The notes: generated from the letters alone by a model not told the origin. Shown: positions 1 to 8,077, counted from the first letter of the stretch. The stretch is 17,320 bases of DNA from Candidatus Nanohaloarchaea archaeon (GCA_030594675.1 JAUVES010000005.1:1-17320); one strand, 5' to 3'. Made by a program: numbers and translations.

Positions 1-1
1 G

Positions 2-55
2 ACCTCATGCCAAAGGCATGAAGGTCTCTCACGCCTCGAGGGAGTCCCCTCGAAA
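2..55 (+). repeat. Palindromic element copy 1, in frame inside the FKBP gene
   Basis: Bases 6-50 match 138-182 at 40 of 45 positions. The copy holds two hairpins: GACCT-CATGCC / GGCATGAAGGTC around an AAA loop (1-26, one unpaired base), and CGAGGG / CCCTCG around an AGT loop with one extra C (37-52). It is read in frame as (L/P)HxKGxxVSxASRESP. The 5' end may be cut by the window edge. Confidence 0.75.
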
Positions 56-1136
56 AGCAGCTAAAGCCAGAGCATCCACAAAAAAACCAGTAAAAAAAGC
101 ACCAACAAAAAAAACTACAATAAAAAATAGCAGGCTTCATACCAAAGGTGTGAATGTCTCTGACGCCTCGAGGGAGTCCCCTCAAAACACAAAAAAGATG
201 ATTGCATTATTTCTCGCAGCAGCATTTATCATACTTGTATTATTCACAGTATCTCAAAATCTTGACCTTGAATCACCCGCAGACATCACACCAACAAACA
301 CCCCAATCACCCTGACAGGTCCGGCAATAGAACAGGGAGATACAGTTGCAGTAAATTACATAGGTTCATTCACAGATGGTGAAATCTTTGATACAAGCTA
401 CGAGCAGATTGCAAAAGATAATGATTTATACCAGGAAGGAAGATCTTATGAACCCCTCACATTCATGGTAGGTGCAGGGCAGATGATACAGGGTTTTGAC
501 AATGCAGTTGTCGCAATGAAGGTAGGAGAAACAAAGACAGTCACACTGCCGCCCGAAGAAGCATACGGTCCGAAAGACCCCTCAATGATAATAAACATAT
601 CAACAGTCATAGACAGAATGGTCTATCTTGCCCGTCAGTTTGAAATACCGTCAGAAGACTTTGAAAATGTATTTTTAAAAGAGCCAGTCATTAACGATAC
701 TCTCAGTTACGAATTATTTCCATGGAACTTTTCTGTAGTGGCGATAGGGTCAGAAAACATAACTCTTGAATATCTTATAGATGTAGGTGATGAAATAATC
801 CTGCCACAGACAACATGGAACTCCACAGCGACAGCAAAGAACGAGACCACAATAACAATCATGCAGAACCCAGGAGAAGGACAGACAATACAGACACTTT
901 TCGGGCCTGCAGAAATCACAGCAACAGCTGATAAGATACACATAGGTATTGATGTCACAGAAGGTCAGGAAATCACAACCATGTATGGTGTAGGATTAAT
1001 AACTGCTGTCTACGAAGACACCATAACAATTGACCTTAACTCAAAGATGGCAGGCAAGACCCTGATCTTCGAGATAACAGTTGAAAATATCACAAAGCCG
1101 GACGTACAGCCAGCGACAGATAATGATGAGTCCTGA
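3..1136 (+). CDS. Membrane-anchored FKBP-type peptidyl-prolyl isomerase (5' end probably outside window)
   Basis: Prolyl cis-trans isomerase/chaperone of the FKBP (SlyD-like) family, probably facing the outside of the cell. The frame is open to the window edge. Numbering from the first ATG (18), residues 1-60 are Lys/Ala/Thr-rich and hold two palindrome-encoded peptides, residues 61-80 (MIALFLAAAFIILVLFTVSQ) form a signal anchor, and the FKBP core runs about 104-186 (GDTVAVNYIG, DGEIFDTS, VGAGQMIQGFDNAV, EAYGP). A large insert-in-flap region follows at about 190-335, and the last FKBP strand returns near the end (AGKTLIFEITV). The size of the insert fits long archaeal FKBPs. The upstream in-frame codons of the first element copy (PHAKG) match those of the second (LHTKG), so the true start is probably upstream. 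ATG 198, just before the membrane segment, is an alternative start. Family confident, start uncertain. Confidence 0.85.
   Translation, partial: PHAKGMKVSHASRESPRKAAKARASTKKPVKKAPTKKTTIKNSRLHTKGVNVSDASRESPQNTKKMIALFLAAAFIILVLFTVSQNLDLESPADITPTNTPITLTGPAIEQGDTVAVNYIGSFTDGEIFDTSYEQIAKDNDLYQEGRSYEPLTFMVGAGQMIQGFDNAVVAMKVGETKTVTLPPEEAYGPKDPSMIINISTVIDRMVYLARQFEIPSEDFENVFLKEPVINDTLSYELFPWNFSVVAIGSENITLEYLIDVGDEIILPQTTWNSTATAKNETTITIMQNPGEGQTIQTLFGPAEITATADKIHIGIDVTEGQEITTMYGVGLITAVYEDTITIDLNSKMAGKTLIFEITVENITKPDVQPATDNDES
134..187 (+). repeat. Palindromic element copy 2, in frame inside the FKBP gene
   Basis: Second copy, exactly 132 bp (44 codons) downstream of the first and in the same frame. 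Its first stem is TTCATACC / GGTGTGAA around AAA (136-154, one G-T pair), and the second is CGAGGG / CCCCTC around AGT. Substitutions on opposite arms of the first stem (G9 to A141, C17 to T149) keep pairing, which suggests that structure matters. Confidence 0.75.
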
Positions 1137-1149
1137 AATGTAGGCTTTG

Positions 1150-1163
1150 ATTTATTTTTTATT
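1150..1163 (+). terminator. T-rich stretch after the FKBP gene
   Basis: A run of T residues interrupted by one A (tttatttttt, 1151-1160) lies 15 bases after the stop codon on the coding strand. This fits an archaeal oligo-T terminator; there is no hairpin. Confidence 0.35.
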
Positions 1164-1195
1164 ATATGTGTTATCAGAAATTGTGAGGCTTTTGC

Positions 1196-1208
1196 AAATA
1201 TTTATTAA
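1196..1208 (+). promoter_or_regulatory. TATA-like box of the 1227 gene
   Basis: AAATATTTATTAA is centred about 25 bp before ATG 1227 and 31 bp before ATG 1233, the spacing expected for a leaderless archaeal transcript. Confidence 0.5.
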
Positions 1209-1226
1209 CACAAATACAATTAAATT

Positions 1227-1595
1227 ATGATTATGGAAAAGAAAACTAAAATATGGTTAGTTCTGGTACTTGCATTTTTTTTAATTGGCGCAGTCTACAT
1301 AATAGCTGAAATTCTTAATCCTGACATTACAACCGGATTAAAATGTAAAACCACTGTAGTTTATCAAGAAACTGATTTGACTTTAATACCTGTTGATACA
1401 AAAGATAAAGCACATGAAGTAATCGAGAATGCATACTTGGCGCTCAATCTTACGCAGTATAAAAAATTCTATGACATCGAACATTACGAAAATAAAAATC
1501 CCGACGGTTCATACGATATAACAATACCTGCATTTGATGTTAGATTCACGGTGTTGAACGATGGCACAGTGAAACAGACAATCTGTGCTCGCTAG
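1227..1595 (+). CDS. Small membrane-anchored protein of unknown function
   Basis: A 122-residue protein not assigned to a family. Residues 9-28 (WLVLVLAFFLIGAVYIIAEI) form one N-terminal membrane segment after a positive MEKKTK, placing about 90 C-terminal residues outside the cell. The exported part has two Cys (CKTTVVYQ and the final TICAR) that could form a disulfide, and alternating polar/hydrophobic strands (YDITIPAFDVRFTVLNDGTV), suggesting a small beta-rich domain. Two in-frame ATGs (1227, 1233) sit in the context ATGATTATGG; the TATA spacing does not decide between them. The same start context occurs at the 16577 gene. It is flanked by its own TATA-like box and a gene-poor spacer, so it is probably monocistronic. 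Confidence 0.7.
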   Translation: MIMEKKTKIWLVLVLAFFLIGAVYIIAEILNPDITTGLKCKTTVVYQETDLTLIPVDTKDKAHEVIENAYLALNLTQYKKFYDIEHYENKNPDGSYDITIPAFDVRFTVLNDGTVKQTICAR

Positions 1596-1844
1596 ATATT
1601 AAACTGCAAAAGCCCCTCAACTCTTCGGTCTCTTCGAGATTCCGTTAACAGCAGATATACGATTTCGCTACACTCAATCCAAATTTAGGATACGCCAGAA
1701 CTTCTCTTAAGGCAATAGTTCACTACTCTTACAGATATAACTGCAGGATTTGTTTAGATCTATAAAATCCCCTCCTCACAAAAAACAAACATATTTATAA
1801 TCTGTCAACCATATCTTAGAGTATATCCTCCCCTATTTTTTGAA
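1596..1844. other. 249-bp spacer with no recognisable gene
   Basis: I see no convincing coding frame or RNA gene here. It contains TATA-like stretches at 1790-1800 (atatttataa) and 1820-1827 (gtatatcc) that could drive the glycan-synthesis genes starting at 1857. Confidence 0.5.
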
Positions 1845-1856
1845 GTGTGGCCCCCT

Positions 1857-2582
1857 ATGAACGAAAACGAGATAAATCAGTTTCTTTTAAAGAAGATACT
1901 ACGGCAGCTTAAGATTAATCCCGAAGACCATGAAGTACAGAACAAGCCAAGAAACATCCTGCTGATATCTGCTGAATATCTTCCAAAAGACATAACCGCT
2001 CAGGCACTTCACTGCAAAGCTCTAGCTGATGGGCTCACAGATAAGAATATGAATGTAAATGTAATCTCTTATGACCCATGGAAAGCTAGCCAGACAGTAG
2101 AGATGGGCGGCGTGAAAGTACATTATGTCAACAATCCGATAAAGACTTATTCATCTCTTACCTGGGCATTGACCCTTGCTATGGAGATAAGCCGAAAAGC
2201 AGCAGACATATACTATAAAGAAGGTGGTCTGGATCTCATACATGCTCACCAGTGGGAAATGTTCCCATGCGGCCTCACTCTTCAGGCAGCTTTCAAAAAG
2301 CCTCTTATAGTAAACTTTTATTCTCTTCAGCATAACAGGACTCCTGGCATAAATAACAGCTACACAGATTCAGTCAAGCAGATAGAATGGCGCGGCACAA
2401 AAGAGTCGCAAAAAGTTTTCGTAAATGAAGACTGGCTCAAAAATGAAGTGTTAAAATGTTATTCCCCTGAACCTCAGAAAGTTGATGTTGTAGATTCACA
2501 GAAAAAGCAATGGACTCAGCAGATGGTAAGGGATTATAAGTGGGTCATAAAGAACTGGGGCAATAGGGGGTATGAACAGTGA
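1857..2582 (+). CDS. Lone GT-B N-terminal (glycogen-synthase-like) domain, degenerate
   Basis: About 241 residues resembling only the N-terminal, acceptor-side Rossmann domain of GT4/GT5 glycosyltransferases: a first strand NILLISAEYLP, then GGVKVHYV, and DLIHAHQWEMFPCG matching the family HAHDW region. The glycine-rich loop expected after the first strand (KxGGxxxV in the next gene) is replaced by KDITAQAL, and there is no donor-binding C-terminal domain (no GR...K, no ExxxxxxxE). After the position equivalent to VIPNG (here VDVVDSQ) the protein goes straight to a helix, QWTQQMVRDYKWVIKNW, resembling the crossing helix that ends GT-B enzymes. It overlaps the next gene by GTGA. It is probably not catalytic alone and may be a partner or regulatory subunit of that enzyme. 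ATG 1857 is preferred over GTG 1845, which would add only MWPP. Confidence 0.75.
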   Translation: MNENEINQFLLKKILRQLKINPEDHEVQNKPRNILLISAEYLPKDITAQALHCKALADGLTDKNMNVNVISYDPWKASQTVEMGGVKVHYVNNPIKTYSSLTWALTLAMEISRKAADIYYKEGGLDLIHAHQWEMFPCGLTLQAAFKKPLIVNFYSLQHNRTPGINNSYTDSVKQIEWRGTKESQKVFVNEDWLKNEVLKCYSPEPQKVDVVDSQKKQWTQQMVRDYKWVIKNWGNRGYEQ

Positions 2583-3814
2583 AAATTATGCATCTTACCT
2601 GGGAATTTCCCCCATATAAAGTAGGCGGGATAGGTACAGTCATAGACGAGCTTACAAAGAACCAGCTGGCTCAGGGGCTGGAACCAGTAGTTGTGACATG
2701 CGGGTTTGAAGGCAACTTCGGCTACGAAAACAGAAATGGAGTACATGTATACAGGTTCAACGCAGATTATATCCCTGCAGAAGATTTCCATTCATGGGCT
2801 CTTCAGATGAGTATGCTGATGCAGAATAAAGCGTGCGAAGTGATGAGGGAGCATAGCGATGTAAAGCTTATCCATGCACATGACTGGCTTGTAGCAACAG
2901 CAGCAGTGGGGATCAAGCATATATACAGGATTCCTATGATATCAACCCTTCACGCACTGGAAAGCGGAAGATATGGTGGTATAAGCGGCGACAGGCAGGA
3001 ACTGATACACTCTCTTGAAAAAAAGCTTGCCTACGAGTCATGGAAAATAATATGCAACTCTGAATTTATGAAACGTTCTATATCTTATTCATTAAGTATA
3101 CCTCATGACAAGATAGAAGTCATACCAAACGGTGTGGATGCGGACCAGTTGAAAATAGATTTTGATTACAGTAAAGAGAAGTCACGATATGCAATGCCTC
3201 ATGAATCAATAATCTTTTATGTAGGCCGGCTCGTCTGGGAAAAAGGCGTAGATATAATGGTTGGCTCAATACCTTCAGTCCTTGCAAAAAACCCGGATGC
3301 AAAGTTTGTCTTTGCAGGGTGTGGATATATGATGAACAGGTTAAAGAAGCTTGCTTATGAAATTGGTGTTGGTGACAAAACTCTGTTTCTTGGTTATATA
3401 GATGATGATTCGCTCAAAAAGCTTCTGCATCTTTCAGATATTGTCATAGTCCCTTCCAGGTACGAGCCTTTCGGCATAACAGCTCTTGAGGCAATGGCAT
3501 GCCACACCACAGTAATAGTCGCAGACACAGGAGGTCTTGCAGAAACAGTAAGCCACGAGCTTGACGGCTTAAAGGTATGGCCCGAAAGCTCAGATTCTCT
3601 TGCATGGGGTATCAACAGGCTTCTTGGGGATAGCAACCTTGTAAATGATTTGTGCAGCAACGCATACAATAAGGTCACAAAAGGCTATACTTGGTCAGGT
3701 ATTACAGAAAAAGTAAATACTCTCTACAATTCTGTCATTACAGAATATACTGACAGCAGTTGGAAACCATCAGGAATACTTCCTCCAGGAGACAACACAG
3801 AAGATTCTGATTAA
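2579..3814 (+). CDS. GT-B glycosyltransferase, glycogen/starch synthase-like (GT4/GT5 type)
   Basis: A complete two-domain glycosyltransferase of 411 residues, likely transferring glucose from a nucleotide sugar to a growing alpha-1,4-glucan in the cytoplasm. Visible motifs are the N-terminal loop EFPPYKVGGIGTV, HAHDWL, the domain hinge VIPNGVD, the phosphate-binding YVGRLVWEKG (R217, K222) and RYEPFGITALEAM, whose E296 and E304 form the ExxxxxxxE signature. The start is GTG 2579, overlapping the previous stop, with a GGGGGT stretch upstream as a possible ribosome site; ATG 2588 is possible. Translational coupling to the half-GT and proximity to GH57 support a glucan role. Donor specificity (ADP- or UDP-glucose) and even substrate cannot be fixed from sequence, since GT4 enzymes vary widely. 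Confidence 0.87.
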   Translation: MKIMHLTWEFPPYKVGGIGTVIDELTKNQLAQGLEPVVVTCGFEGNFGYENRNGVHVYRFNADYIPAEDFHSWALQMSMLMQNKACEVMREHSDVKLIHAHDWLVATAAVGIKHIYRIPMISTLHALESGRYGGISGDRQELIHSLEKKLAYESWKIICNSEFMKRSISYSLSIPHDKIEVIPNGVDADQLKIDFDYSKEKSRYAMPHESIIFYVGRLVWEKGVDIMVGSIPSVLAKNPDAKFVFAGCGYMMNRLKKLAYEIGVGDKTLFLGYIDDDSLKKLLHLSDIVIVPSRYEPFGITALEAMACHTTVIVADTGGLAETVSHELDGLKVWPESSDSLAWGINRLLGDSNLVNDLCSNAYNKVTKGYTWSGITEKVNTLYNSVITEYTDSSWKPSGILPPGDNTEDSD

Positions 3815-3855
3815 TTAAATTATACTATTTAAATAAATGCAGGGTCAACTAATCT

Positions 3856-3860
3856 AGGAG
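3856..3860 (+). promoter_or_regulatory. Ribosome binding site of the GH57 gene
   Basis: AGGAG lies 9 bases before ATG 3870 and fixes that start. An A/T-rich stretch (actatttaaataaa, about 3824-3837) upstream could be a promoter. Confidence 0.6.
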
Positions 3861-3869
3861 TTATAGCTT

Positions 3870-5123
3870 ATGAGTTCCATATGTTTTTATTTTCAGGTCC
3901 ACCAGCCAAGGCGTCTTTTTCCCGGGCATATTATAAATATAGGTGATGCAAAGACACCGGAAACTCTTGAGTCTGCTATATTTGATGATGGCAAGAACAG
4001 GCAGATTCTTGAAAAGGTAGCCACAAAATGCTATTATCCAGCAAACCGCCTCATGCTTGAAAACATAGACAATTTCAAAGGCCAGAAACGAAAATTCAAG
4101 ATATCATACTCTCTCTCAGGTGTATTGATAAACTCAATGGAACGCTTCTCACCAGACCTTATGGAATCATTTAGGCAGCTTGCAAAGACAGGATGCGTAG
4201 AATTCCTGTCAGAGACATACCACCATTCTCTCTCAAGCTTTTGGGGGCAAGGTACAGACAGGCCAGAGTTCCAGTCTCAGGTAAATCTGCACAAAAAAGC
4301 GATAAAAGACCAGATAGGTTACAGGCCGACTTTTTTCAGGAATACAGAACTTCTCTTCAACAACTCAATCGCAAAGACAGTAGAGTCAATGGGATTCAAA
4401 GGTATGTTGAGCGAAGGCATAGAATGGATACTTGATGGCTGGAAATCTCCCGAGCATATCTACAATACATCAGGATCAAAGATACCAATCCTCCTCCGGC
4501 ATTACCGCCTCAGCGATGACATGTCATACCGCTTTTCAGCAAGATGGTTCTCTGGATGGCCTCTGACAGCAGAAAAATACTCAAACTGGCTTTCAGCCTG
4601 CCAGGGTGAGACAATAAACCTTTTCATGGACTACGAGACCTTCGGTGAGCACCAGTGGGAAGACACAGGGATTTTTCACTTCTTAAAAGCGCTTCCCGAA
4701 CAGATACTGAAATGGGATCACATGGACTTTGCAACTCCGACAGAAATAGTGAACAGATACCCTGTCCGTGGAGCGATAAATGTCTCTGACTTTGACACAA
4801 TATCCTGGGCAGACCTTGAGCGCGACCCGTCTGCATGGCTTGGAAACAACATGCAAAAGCTGATTTTTGCAGAGCTGGAAAGAGTAGGTGAGATTGTAAA
4901 AGAGGCAAATGACCTCAAACTCATATCAATATGGAGATTTCTCCAGACATCTGACCACCTATATTACATGTGCACCAAGCACTGGGGCGATGGCGACGTC
5001 CACAAGTATTTCAGCCCGTACGGCACACCTCCCGAAGCATTTGAAGGTATGATAAAAGCGATATCCCAGCTTGAGTATCTTGCAAAGAAAATGATTAAAG
5101 ACAATCTCACTTCATCATCTTAA
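3870..5123 (+). CDS. GH57 family alpha-amylase / glucanotransferase
   Basis: A 417-residue family GH57 glycoside hydrolase acting on alpha-1,4-glucans. The family's conserved regions are visible in order: FQVHQP (HQP at 11-13), GCVEFLSETYHHS (109-120), FRNTELLF with the expected catalytic nucleophile E160, and MDYETFGEHQ (253-262) with the expected acid/base D254. No signal peptide is present, so it works in the cytoplasm on stored glucan. The length is close to the shorter archaeal GH57 amylases and shorter than typical GH57 branching enzymes, so alpha-amylase or 4-alpha-glucanotransferase is favoured. The 3' end overlaps the convergent transporter gene by 17 bases. The grouping with glucan synthases resembles known archaeal glycogen clusters such as that of Methanocaldococcus. 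Confidence 0.9.
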   Translation: MSSICFYFQVHQPRRLFPGHIINIGDAKTPETLESAIFDDGKNRQILEKVATKCYYPANRLMLENIDNFKGQKRKFKISYSLSGVLINSMERFSPDLMESFRQLAKTGCVEFLSETYHHSLSSFWGQGTDRPEFQSQVNLHKKAIKDQIGYRPTFFRNTELLFNNSIAKTVESMGFKGMLSEGIEWILDGWKSPEHIYNTSGSKIPILLRHYRLSDDMSYRFSARWFSGWPLTAEKYSNWLSACQGETINLFMDYETFGEHQWEDTGIFHFLKALPEQILKWDHMDFATPTEIVNRYPVRGAINVSDFDTISWADLERDPSAWLGNNMQKLIFAELERVGEIVKEANDLKLISIWRFLQTSDHLYYMCTKHWGDGDVHKYFSPYGTPPEAFEGMIKAISQLEYLAKKMIKDNLTSSS

Positions 5124-6015
5124 TCCTCTGTCCAATCATCCCAAGAAATTTAACACCCGGCAGCGGATATTTCTCATAATGTATCGCGAGCGCAGATGCC
5201 ATCAGCAGTAAGCCTCCGATAACCATACTGCCAGTAAACTGCTCCCCAAATAATCCGACACCAAGCCCGATTGAAATAATAGCGAAATATATTATTGCAA
5301 GTATTGAATACTTCCCTGCCTCAACAGATTTCAATGCATCTGCTACGAAAAGATATGCAATACCAGTACAGATTACACCAAGAAGGATGACAGATGTATA
5401 TATGCCAAACTGGACAGCGCCAAAATCAAACCATAGCAATACTGGAGAAAGAAGCACTGATGCAAAGACCATCACCCAAAATGTTGTATTTACAGAGCTG
5501 TGATCCCTGTCTTCAAGTCTCATATAAGTTATCATGCCTGCCCCGAAAACACACGATACAATTACAAGGATATTTCCAAGCAGATGCGAATTGTCAAGCC
5601 CTGTAAAATTCATTATATATATTCCCAAAACAACAGCAATCAAAGCCACAATGCCATTGGTGCTTATCTTTTCTTTCAGAACTTTTGCAGCCATGAAATA
5701 TACAAATACTGGTAACACAGCACACATAAGCCCCGCTTCCAAGAGTGTAGTATAATGGAATGCAGCAATAAAGCACACAAAATTAAGCGCAAACATTGCA
5801 CCAAGAATTAAAAAAGGGACAATATCTTTCCTGCTTATCGTCAGCTGTTTTGTTTTTCCCATAACTATCGCAAACAAAAGCAGGAACACAGACGCAATAA
5901 GAACCCTGAAAAAGCTAAGGCTTACAGAATCGATTGAATTTCCTATATATTTTGTAAACACGCCAATAAATGCAAAGCATAATTGTGCGAGAACTACATA
6001 CATGATACCATTCAT
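5107..6015 (-). CDS. EamA/DMT-family transporter
   Basis: A 302-residue integral membrane protein of the drug/metabolite transporter superfamily. It has about ten hydrophobic segments arranged as two tandem EamA repeats: the first half starts YVVLAQLCFAFIGVFTKYIG, the second near LGNILVIVSCVFGAGMITYM. Internal Pro/Gly motifs and the typical family length support the assignment. Substrate cannot be inferred; amino-acid or metabolite export is common in the family. A TATA-like box (TTTTTATATTC, 6038-6047 on the opposite strand) lies 27 bp before the ATG at 6015, fitting a leaderless message. It is transcribed opposite to the GH57 gene and divergent from the surface-protein gene, so it probably has no direct role in glucan metabolism. 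Confidence 0.87.
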   Translation of the reverse strand: MNGIMYVVLAQLCFAFIGVFTKYIGNSIDSVSLSFFRVLIASVFLLLFAIVMGKTKQLTISRKDIVPFLILGAMFALNFVCFIAAFHYTTLLEAGLMCAVLPVFVYFMAAKVLKEKISTNGIVALIAVVLGIYIMNFTGLDNSHLLGNILVIVSCVFGAGMITYMRLEDRDHSSVNTTFWVMVFASVLLSPVLLWFDFGAVQFGIYTSVILLGVICTGIAYLFVADALKSVEAGKYSILAIIYFAIISIGLGVGLFGEQFTGSMVIGGLLLMASALAIHYEKYPLPGVKFLGMIGQRIKMMK

Positions 6016-6097
6016 GATTCTAATTGGTGCCTGCTAGAATATAAAAATTGACACCCCTCCAAAACCAATATATACACAAGATACACAATTATATCTT
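6016..6097. promoter_or_regulatory. Divergent promoter region (transporter / surface protein)
   Basis: Two TATA-like boxes point outward: GAATATAAAAA (6038-6047) serves the minus-strand transporter, and AATATATAC (6067-6075) serves the plus-strand surface protein. Each is about 27 bp from its start codon. Confidence 0.6.
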
Positions 6098-8002
6098 ATG
6101 CACATAAAAAGACTCATATCTCTTACATTAATGATTCTCTTATTTCTAACATCGCCCATATATGCATCAGATATATACGCACCGATAGTGGGACAGGTAA
6201 GCGAAGGTGACAAAGCCTTCTTCCTCATAGATGTCACAAAAGAGGATGCACTGACAATTACAGTATCTCTTCATCAGTTAGATCTGGTGCAGACAATACC
6301 AGACGATGAGATAACTATACTTGGAATCTATGACCCTATAGGGAACAAGATAGACGGTGCAGACTGTGCAGGTGAAATCCTCAAGTCCTGCAGGATATAC
6401 AACCCGATAGAAGGTACATGGCTTGTGGAAGTCCAGGGTGACAAGATATATGGTACAGGAGAAATAAATGTCCAGGCATCATACCTGATAAATAGCTGGC
6501 AGGTATATTACAATGTATATGAGCTTAATGATTATACAAGCCTGAGATATGACATGGCAGAGTATTCTATGACTTTTTTTGAAAAATACATATCAACATC
6601 AGACAGGAATCATCTTGGGATAATTGGGCAATGGAATGATTATGCAGCAAAATATGATGTCTCAATCATATCACCGAACTTAAAGACTGCATCAGATATA
6701 TCTACTGAAGATGAAACATCTGTCAGCACATACTATCTTGCGCCGGGTAATGAGGCAGAGGGAAAATGGATTGTCCTGATGCGTTCACTTAAAGGTACAG
6801 AATCCATAACTCTTTACTCAAACTACGGCTATTTTGATGAAGTCAGGACTCAGCAGTTTATAGAAGATGAGATACGAAAAGTAGATGAGGCAAAAGAATA
6901 TCCAATACAGGTAACAGACACATCCACCCCTCTTGTCCTTTCACTTATAGAGAAGCAGTCCGGTGACTCTCTTGACATATCAAAAGTATTCAACCCGTCA
7001 GGATTAGGAGTAAGCTGCACAGAATTTGAAACAGGATGCGCAATACAGGATCCCGAAGAAGGGATATGGCTGGTTGACATCTCCGCAAGTTCCATAACAG
7101 GAACAGCACCATTCAATTTTATAAGCACGCATCACACATATGAACCCAAAGACTACACAATTACACAGAATCTTAAAGCAAATAACATCATATTCTACGA
7201 GACATACATAAAGACGCAGGATAAAGAGCACATGGTTGCAGTGGCAGACTGGCAGGACTCACAGACAAACATAGAGCTTGGAATCGTGTCTGCAAACATC
7301 GTCACAAAAACATCCCAGTCCGCAGGTGATGAGAAAAATGTGCGTCTATATTCCTTAAGTCCGGGAAATACTGCAGAAGGCAAATGGATTGTCCAGCTTG
7401 CATCTCTTGAAGGCGCAGGAGATATCAATTTTTCTTCAAACTATAATCTTACTAAAATTTCAACGCAGGAGATTAAATACATAGATAATATAGAGCAGGA
7501 TGAAATCCAGACATACCTTCTGGATGTGACAGATACAGAGATCCCTATCGTAATTTCCCTTATAGAAAAACAGTCTGGCGACAATGTAGTCGTATCCAGT
7601 ATTACAGACCCAGATGACACGACAGTGACCTGTACTTCTTTTGCATCCGGTTGTGCTGTCAAAAATACAATGACTGGTGTATGGACAGTAGAGGTTAAAG
7701 GCACAAGCATAACTGGTGTGGCGCCCTATGTCCTTGCAACAACTTATGGTCATACATACTGTGGTAATGATGAGTGCCAGCCAGAATTAGGCGAGAACTG
7801 CAAGTCATGCGCATCTGACTGTGCCTGCAACCAGTTTGAAACATGCAGCCAGGAGACTAGTGCTTGCATATCAATAACAAGAGAGCTTCCAAGAGATAAC
7901 ATCGTCCAGAAATTAAAAGAAAACATATTGAAAGTTGTTATGGTTCTATTGATTATAATCGTTGTTGGATACAAGATATACAAAAATAAGTATTCTTTCT
8001 GA
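6098..8002 (+). CDS. Secreted repeat protein with Cys-rich motif and C-terminal membrane anchor
   Basis: A 634-residue cell-surface protein. Residues 1-24 are a signal peptide (MHIKRLISLTLMILLFLTSP, then IYAS). The exported part alternates two units as A-B-A-B-A. Unit A (about 28-135, 255-360, 465-552) is a PPC-like beta-sandwich with a Cys pair (ADCAGEILKSC, SCTEFETGC, TCTSFASGC); the second and third copies share LIEKQSGD. Unit B (about 140-245, 365-455) shares FxExYIxTxDxxH and LxPGNxAEGKWIV. A Cys-rich module with eight Cys (555-590, CGNDECQPELGENCKSC) follows, then a membrane helix near 610-627 and a short basic tail. A TATA box 27 bp upstream fits a leaderless start. No catalytic motif is visible; envelope structure or adhesion is plausible. 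Confidence 0.8.
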   Translation: MHIKRLISLTLMILLFLTSPIYASDIYAPIVGQVSEGDKAFFLIDVTKEDALTITVSLHQLDLVQTIPDDEITILGIYDPIGNKIDGADCAGEILKSCRIYNPIEGTWLVEVQGDKIYGTGEINVQASYLINSWQVYYNVYELNDYTSLRYDMAEYSMTFFEKYISTSDRNHLGIIGQWNDYAAKYDVSIISPNLKTASDISTEDETSVSTYYLAPGNEAEGKWIVLMRSLKGTESITLYSNYGYFDEVRTQQFIEDEIRKVDEAKEYPIQVTDTSTPLVLSLIEKQSGDSLDISKVFNPSGLGVSCTEFETGCAIQDPEEGIWLVDISASSITGTAPFNFISTHHTYEPKDYTITQNLKANNIIFYETYIKTQDKEHMVAVADWQDSQTNIELGIVSANIVTKTSQSAGDEKNVRLYSLSPGNTAEGKWIVQLASLEGAGDINFSSNYNLTKISTQEIKYIDNIEQDEIQTYLLDVTDTEIPIVISLIEKQSGDNVVVSSITDPDDTTVTCTSFASGCAVKNTMTGVWTVEVKGTSITGVAPYVLATTYGHTYCGNDECQPELGENCKSCASDCACNQFETCSQETSACISITRELPRDNIVQKLKENILKVVMVLLIIIVVGYKIYKNKYSF

Positions 8003-8008
8003 TTTTTT
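8003..8008 (+). terminator. Oligo-T run after the surface-protein gene
   Basis: Six T residues directly follow the stop codon, in line with an archaeal oligo-T terminator. Confidence 0.3.
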
Positions 8009-8034
8009 AATCATACACTGACACTACCGCAAAC

Positions 8035-8065
8035 TTTATAAAGCATAATGAATATATATTCATTA
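8035..8065 (+). promoter_or_regulatory. TATA box plus perfect 20-bp palindromic operator
   Basis: A TATA box TTTATAAA (8035-8042) is followed after 3 bases by a perfect palindrome, TAATGAATATATATTCATTA (8046-8065). The transcription start expected about 25 bp after the TATA box would fall inside or at the edge of the palindrome, the position of an archaeal repressor operator. Confidence 0.65.
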
Positions 8066-8077
8066 CCTGTGATGGGT

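Noticed and set aside
1..187. The two repeats at the window start as a CRISPR array remnant.
   Set aside because: Only two copies, with an in-frame coding spacer rather than unique spacers, and double-hairpin structure unlike CRISPR repeats; no cas genes in the window.
1596..1844. A stop-bounded frame reading QIYDFATLNPNLGYART... as a small gene.
   Set aside because: It has no start codon, no ribosome site and no recognisable similarity; left as unexplained spacer.
1845..1856. GTG start for the lone GT-B domain protein.
   Set aside because: It would add only MWPP before a good ATG at 1857, with no ribosome site favouring it.
6957..6996. Antisense reading of the surface-protein gene gives GLNTFDMSRESP, similar to the GVNVSDASRESP of the palindromic element.
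   Set aside because: DNA identity is only about 23 of 39 with no hairpins, and the segment is the reverse complement of the LIEKQSGD region conserved with the paralogous repeat at 7561-7600, so the similarity is most likely chance.
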